Below, in pieces: positions 60,791 through 64,000 of a stretch of DNA of 64,000 nucleotides. How positions within the stretch are numbered: the first letter of the stretch is position 1; the number at the start of each line of letters is the position of its first letter. The notes beneath the pieces are model-generated. The model saw only the letters and a list, made by a program, of their open reading frames with translations, ran no database searches and was not told where the DNA came from. Source of the stretch: Variovorax sp. MHTC-1 (GTDB lineage: Bacteria > Pseudomonadota > Gammaproteobacteria > Burkholderiales > Burkholderiaceae_C); contig NZ_RWKI01000001.1 in NCBI RefSeq assembly GCF_003984645.1, positions 434,001 through 498,000 on the forward strand, given 5' to 3'. Position numbers and translations under genes: made by a program.

Positions 60791-61982
60791 TCTTCTGTCC
60801 TTCTTTGTGACTTTGCATGAGTGCCGTGAAGCGGTCGAACAGGTAGCCGATGTCGTGCGGCCCGGGCGAGGCCTCGGGGTGGCCCTGGAAGCAGAAGGCC
60901 GGCTTGTCGGTGCGCGCCAGGCCTTGCAGCGTGTTGTCGAACAGACTGATGTGGGTCGGCCGCAGGTTGGCAGGCAGCGTCTTTTCGTCGACCGCGAAAC
61001 CGTGGTTCTGGCTGGTGATGCTCACGCGGCCGTTGTCCAGGTCTTTCACGGGATGGTTGGCGCCATGGTGGCCGAACTTCATCTTGAAGGTCTTCGCGCC
61101 AGAGGCGAGCGCCATGATTTGGTGGCCGAGGCAGATGCCGAAGACCGGAATGCCGGTTTCGATCAACTCGCGCGTGGCTTCGATCGCGTAGTCGCAGGGC
61201 TCGGGGTCGCCCGGGCCGTTGGCCAGGAAGACCCCGTCCGGACGCAGCTTGAGCACGTCGGCCGCGGGCGTCTGGGCCGGCACCACCGTGATGCGCGCGC
61301 CGCGCTGGGCGATCATGCGCAGGATGTTCTTCTTGACGCCGTAGTCGAAGGCAACGACGTGGAACTTGGGCGTGATCTGCACGCCGTAGCCCGGCTTGCC
61401 GTCCACATGCACGAGTTTCCACTCGGTCTGCGTCCATTCGTAGGTCTGCTTGACCGACACCACCTTGGCCAGATCGAGGCCGGACATGCTGGGTGCAGCC
61501 TTGGCACTGGCCACCGCCTTGTCGATCAGCGCCTGCGTCACGCTTTCGCCCGCTGCGAGGCCGAGGATGCAGCCGTTCTGGGCACCGTTCGTGCGCAGAT
61601 GGCGCGTGAGCTTGCGCGTGTCGATGTTCGCGATGGCGACCGTATTGCCGCGCACCAGGTAATCGGTGAGCGTCGCGGTCATGCGGAAGTTGGACGCGAG
61701 CAGCGGCAGGTCCTTGATGATCAAGCCCGCGGCATGGATCTTGTCGGCCTCGATGTCTTCCTCGTTGACGCCGTAGTTGCCGATGTGCGGATACGTGAGC
61801 GTCACGATCTGCTGGCAATAGCTCGGGTCGGTCAGGATTTCCTGGTAACCGGTCATGGCGGTGTTGAACACCACTTCGCCGGTGGTGGCGCCTTGGGCGC
61901 CGATCGAGTTGCCGAGAAAGACCGTGCCGTCTGCAAGCGCCAGGATGGCGGGCGGGAAATTTCCCTTGAGAGACAAAAGCAC
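60783..61982 (-). CDS. carA: Carbamoyl-phosphate synthase small subunit (glutaminase)
   Basis: 399 residues. N-terminal CPSase domain ([34 protein letters not shown]) and class I amidotransferase domain with the nucleophile Cys284 in FGICLGHQ and HPEASPGP. Supplies ammonia from glutamine to CarB. I chose GTG 61982 because GGAG lies six bases upstream; TTG 61976 is the alternative. The open frame up to 62207 passes through a promoter-like TATAAT and a hairpin and is not coding. Confidence 0.94.
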
Positions 61983-62003
61983 TGGGATCTCCGGATGGAT
62001 GAC

Positions 62004-62035
62004 GCCCAAAGCGAACCCAAGAAGTGACTTTGGGC
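62004..62035 (-). promoter_or_regulatory. Leader hairpin upstream of carA
   Basis: Perfect 8-bp stem GCCCAAAG / CTTTGGGC (62004-62011, 62028-62035) with a 16-base loop, in the carA leader 21 bases before the start codon. No T-run follows, so it would act on translation or as a protein site rather than as a terminator. Confidence 0.45.
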
Positions 62036-62100
62036 TGCGACTTTCGTCGAGGAGTTGGCTTGCGTGCGCTGTGGGCGGGGTGTGAGCGGGAAAGCCCTTG

Positions 62101-62106
62101 ATTATA
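62101..62106 (-). promoter_or_regulatory. Candidate -10 element of carAB
   Basis: Minus-strand TATAAT (62106-62101), 13 bases past the stop of the upstream methyltransferase gene and about 120 bases before carA. The -35 region is poor. A promoter here explains the long leader with the hairpin. Confidence 0.5.
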
Positions 62107-62118
62107 GCCGGCGCAGGC

Positions 62119-62898
62119 TTATCCCTTGGCCGCGGCGGCACTCGCATGCAGGCAGATCGCCGCCGCCGCCGCGACGTTGAGCGACTCCTCGCCACCCGGC
62201 TGCGCAATGCGCACCTGCCGGGCCGCGCGCGCCTCCAGGACGGCGGAGACGCCCTGCCCTTCGTGCCCCATCAGCCAGGCGCAAGGGTACGGCAGCTGCG
62301 TGCGATGCAGCCAGTCGCCATGGTGCGAACTGGTGGCGATCCAGGGCACGGCCAGCGCATCGAGCATCTCGACGTCCGCGCCCTCGATCAGCCGCAGTCC
62401 GAAGTGGGCGCCCATGCCGGCGCGCAGGACCTTGGGCGCCCACAGCGCAGCAGTGCCCTTGAGCGCAATCACCTGGCCGAAGCCGAAGGCCGCCGCGCTG
62501 CGCAGGATGGAGCCGACATTGCCGGCGTCTTGCAGGCGGTCGAGCACTACCGTGGGTGCATCGGGCGCGAGCGGCGATGGCGCCGGCAGATCGAGCACGA
62601 AGCCCATCGGGGCGGGGGATTCCAGGCCGCTCACGCCGGCGAGCAAGGCGTCGGCCAGCACCACGGTCTTGGCCGCCGCCCCGCTCCATTCGGAGCGCGC
62701 CGAAGGCCACAGCGACTCGGCAAAGACCGCCACGGCCGGCCGGACGCCGCGCTCGCGCGCCGCCCGGCAGAGGTGATCGCCCTCGAGCCAGATGCGGCCC
62801 GCCTTGCGGTAGGCGCCCGGGTCATGCGCCAGCTTGCGCAGTTCCTTCAGGAGCGGGTTGTCCCGCGACGTGATGTGGCTGACCTCGTCCGCGGTCAT
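62119..62898 (-). CDS. TrmH/SpoU-family RNA methyltransferase
   Basis: 259 residues. N-terminal substrate-binding domain (1-100, [26 protein letters not shown]) and C-terminal SPOUT knot with [23 protein letters not shown] (about 113-135), [11 protein letters not shown] (about 212-222) and [16 protein letters not shown]. 2'-O-methylates a ribose in rRNA or tRNA; the target is uncertain, possibly 23S rRNA (RlmB-like). ATGA overlap with rnhB. Confidence 0.88.
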   Translation of the reverse strand: MTADEVSHITSRDNPLLKELRKLAHDPGAYRKAGRIWLEGDHLCRAARERGVRPAVAVFAESLWPSARSEWSGAAAKTVVLADALLAGVSGLESPAPMGFVLDLPAPSPLAPDAPTVVLDRLQDAGNVGSILRSAAAFGFGQVIALKGTAALWAPKVLRAGMGAHFGLRLIEGADVEMLDALAVPWIATSSHHGDWLHRTQLPYPCAWLMGHEGQGVSAVLEARAARQVRIAQPGGEESLNVAAAAAICLHASAAAAKG

Positions 62899-63602
62899 TG
62901 GGAGATCCGCACCTCGATCTGGGTGGTTTCCGCGACCATCCCGCTCAGCATCGCCGCCGTGATGGGCTCCGCCTGCCCCGCCGCGCCTGCGAGCACGGCA
63001 GCGACCGGGCTGAAGGATCTGCGGTGGTGCACGCAAGCGCCGTGACGCAGCAGCGCCTCAAGGTGCTCGGGCGTGCCGTAGCCTTTATGGCCTGCGAAGC
63101 CGTAGTGCGGGAATTCGGCATGCAGATCCTGGCAGAGCCTGTCGCGGTGCACCTTGGCCAGGATCGAGGCAGCCGAGATCGCCTTGACCCGCGCGTCGCC
63201 TCCGATGACGGCCTCGGCCAGCACGTCGAGCGTGGGCAGCCGGTTGCCGTCCACCAACACCTTGGCCGGCTTGAGCCGCAGCCCTTCGACCGCCCGCCGC
63301 ATGGCGAGCATCGTGGCCTGCAGGATGTTGTGGGTGTCGATCTCCTCGACACTGGCCTGGGCGACCGAGCAGCACAGCGCCTTGGCCAGGATCTGGTCGT
63401 TCAGGCGCTCGCGCTGCAGCGCGGTCAGGGTCTTCGAATCGGCCAGCCCGCGGATCGGCCGCAGGTCGTCGAGGATCACGGCCGCGGCCACGACCGGCCC
63501 GGCCAGCGGGCCGCGGCCAGCCTCGTCGACGCCGGCCAAAAGCCCGGGCGCATCCCACGCCAGCCTGGCCTGCTCAGCCTTCAAGAACTTTCTGGATCGC
63601 AT
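62895..63602 (-). CDS. rnhB: Ribonuclease HII
   Basis: 235 residues. Active-site signature [15 protein letters not shown] (about 24-38, Asp and Glu), ADSKTL (about 54-59) and [16 protein letters not shown] (about 143-158). Removes ribonucleotides from DNA. The ATG at 63602 overlaps lpxB by 29 bases; the longer frame to 63710 lies inside lpxB. Order lpxB-rnhB is widely conserved. Confidence 0.95.
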   Translation of the reverse strand: MRSRKFLKAEQARLAWDAPGLLAGVDEAGRGPLAGPVVAAAVILDDLRPIRGLADSKTLTALQRERLNDQILAKALCCSVAQASVEEIDTHNILQATMLAMRRAVEGLRLKPAKVLVDGNRLPTLDVLAEAVIGGDARVKAISAASILAKVHRDRLCQDLHAEFPHYGFAGHKGYGTPEHLEALLRHGACVHHRRSFSPVAAVLAGAAGQAEPITAAMLSGMVAETTQIEVRISQ

Positions 63603-64000
63603 CGGCGCACAGTGTCGGCGTATCGCGCTGCAATTCGGCATGCAGCGTGCAAAAACGTTGTTGCAAGGCGTGAACCTTGTCCGGGGAAGCGAGCCAGGCG
63701 AGCGTCGCATCGGCCATCGCCTGCGGGGTCGCCGCCTCCTGCAGCAGCTCGGGCACGACGAACTCGCCGCACAGGATGTTCGGCAGGCCCACCCAGGGCT
63801 GCAGCTGCTTGCGGCGCATGAGCGCCCACGACAGCCGATTCATGTTGTAGGCAATCACCATCGGCCGCTTGAACAGCGCGGCTTCGAGCGTCGCGGTTCC
63901 GCTGGCAATCAGGGTGGCGTCGCAGGCCGCGAGCGCGGCGTGCGAACGGCCGTCGAGCAGTTTCACGCGGCCGGCCATGCCGCTGGCCTGCAGCAGTTGC
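63574..64000 (-). CDS. lpxB: Lipid-A-disaccharide synthase, C-terminal part (runs off right edge)
   Basis: The last 142 or so residues of LpxB: Gly-rich [32 protein letters not shown] (split: [30 protein letters not shown]) and [11 protein letters not shown], all characteristic. The frame is open to the right edge without a start. LpxB joins UDP-diacylglucosamine and lipid X in lipid A synthesis. Confidence 0.94.
   Translation of the reverse strand, partial: QLLQASGMAGRVKLLDGRSHAALAACDATLIASGTATLEAALFKRPMVIAYNMNRLSWALMRRKQLQPWVGLPNILCGEFVVPELLQEAATPQAMADATLAWLASPDKVHALQQRFCTLHAELQRDTPTLCADAIQKVLEG

Overview
The window is about 64 kb of high-GC bacterial chromosome. Gene content and order point to a betaproteobacterium of the Burkholderiales, most likely Comamonadaceae and probably Variovorax or a close relative. 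The evidence is the neighbourhoods sodB-xseA / exbB-exbD-lpxK-Trm112-kdsB-adk, ftsH-folP-glmM, greA-kdoO-carB-carA and lpxB-rnhB-rRNA methyltransferase, the N-terminus of FtsH, and heavy use of GTG and TTG starts. This genus call is an inference; no 16S or other rRNA gene is present. I see no tRNA, rRNA, CRISPR array, insertion sequence, prophage or integrase, so this is resident chromosome with a few accessory operons. Layout. 1-5016 (minus): the promoter-proximal half of an aryl-polyene-type lipid cluster (ACP, membrane protein, AMP-ligase fused to a hot-dog dehydratase, acyltransferase, LolA-like carrier, MMPL exporter running off the left edge). 5126-6646: a HerA-like ATPase. 6655-10500: an ECF sigma factor and NrsF-type anti-sigma factor, diverging from a bufferin operon (precursor, DUF692 MNIO enzyme, DUF2063 partner, DoxX). 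Both directions carry a perfect SigF-type promoter, GTAACC-N16-CGAA. 10636-20283: a pyrimidine salvage and degradation island: URC1-like and URC4-like proteins, uracil phosphoribosyltransferase, a complete nucleoside/nucleobase-type ABC importer (binding protein, ATPase, two permeases) and a CodA-like cytosine deaminase. Together they can be read as cytosine/uracil uptake, deamination to uracil, conversion to UMP and breakdown by the URC route. 20286-28436 (minus): acetyltransferase, DUF3224, exonuclease I, cardiolipin synthase, ClpA, ClpS and isocitrate dehydrogenase. 28631-35701: small secreted proteins, SodB, exonuclease VII large subunit, an ExbBD pair, LpxK, Trm112-like protein, KdsB and adenylate kinase. 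35702-43313: DUF6152/DUF6644-like pair, asparaginase, LexA with two tandem SOS boxes, an orphan protein, 2-hydroxyacid dehydrogenase, MFS transporter and a FimV-like protein. 43362-48946: acyl-CoA metabolism (HAD, crotonase, Crp/Fnr regulator, APH-like kinase and acyl-CoA dehydrogenase); the last two look like the split bacterial form of ACAD10/11. 48947-64000: GNAT, GlmM, FolP, FtsH, RlmE/YhbY, a glycosyltransferase-like protein, GreA, Kdo hydroxylase, CarB-CarA, a TrmH-family methylase, RNase HII and the end of LpxB. The main non-gene feature is a dispersed GC-rich palindromic repeat. Eight copies lie between co-directional plus-strand genes; six are packed into 8.3-17.0 kb and two copies are inverted. 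Copies sit between bufA and bufB, on both sides of the ABC binding-protein gene, between exbB and exbD, and between the ACAD10/11 halves. Several supply the ribosome binding site of the next gene.
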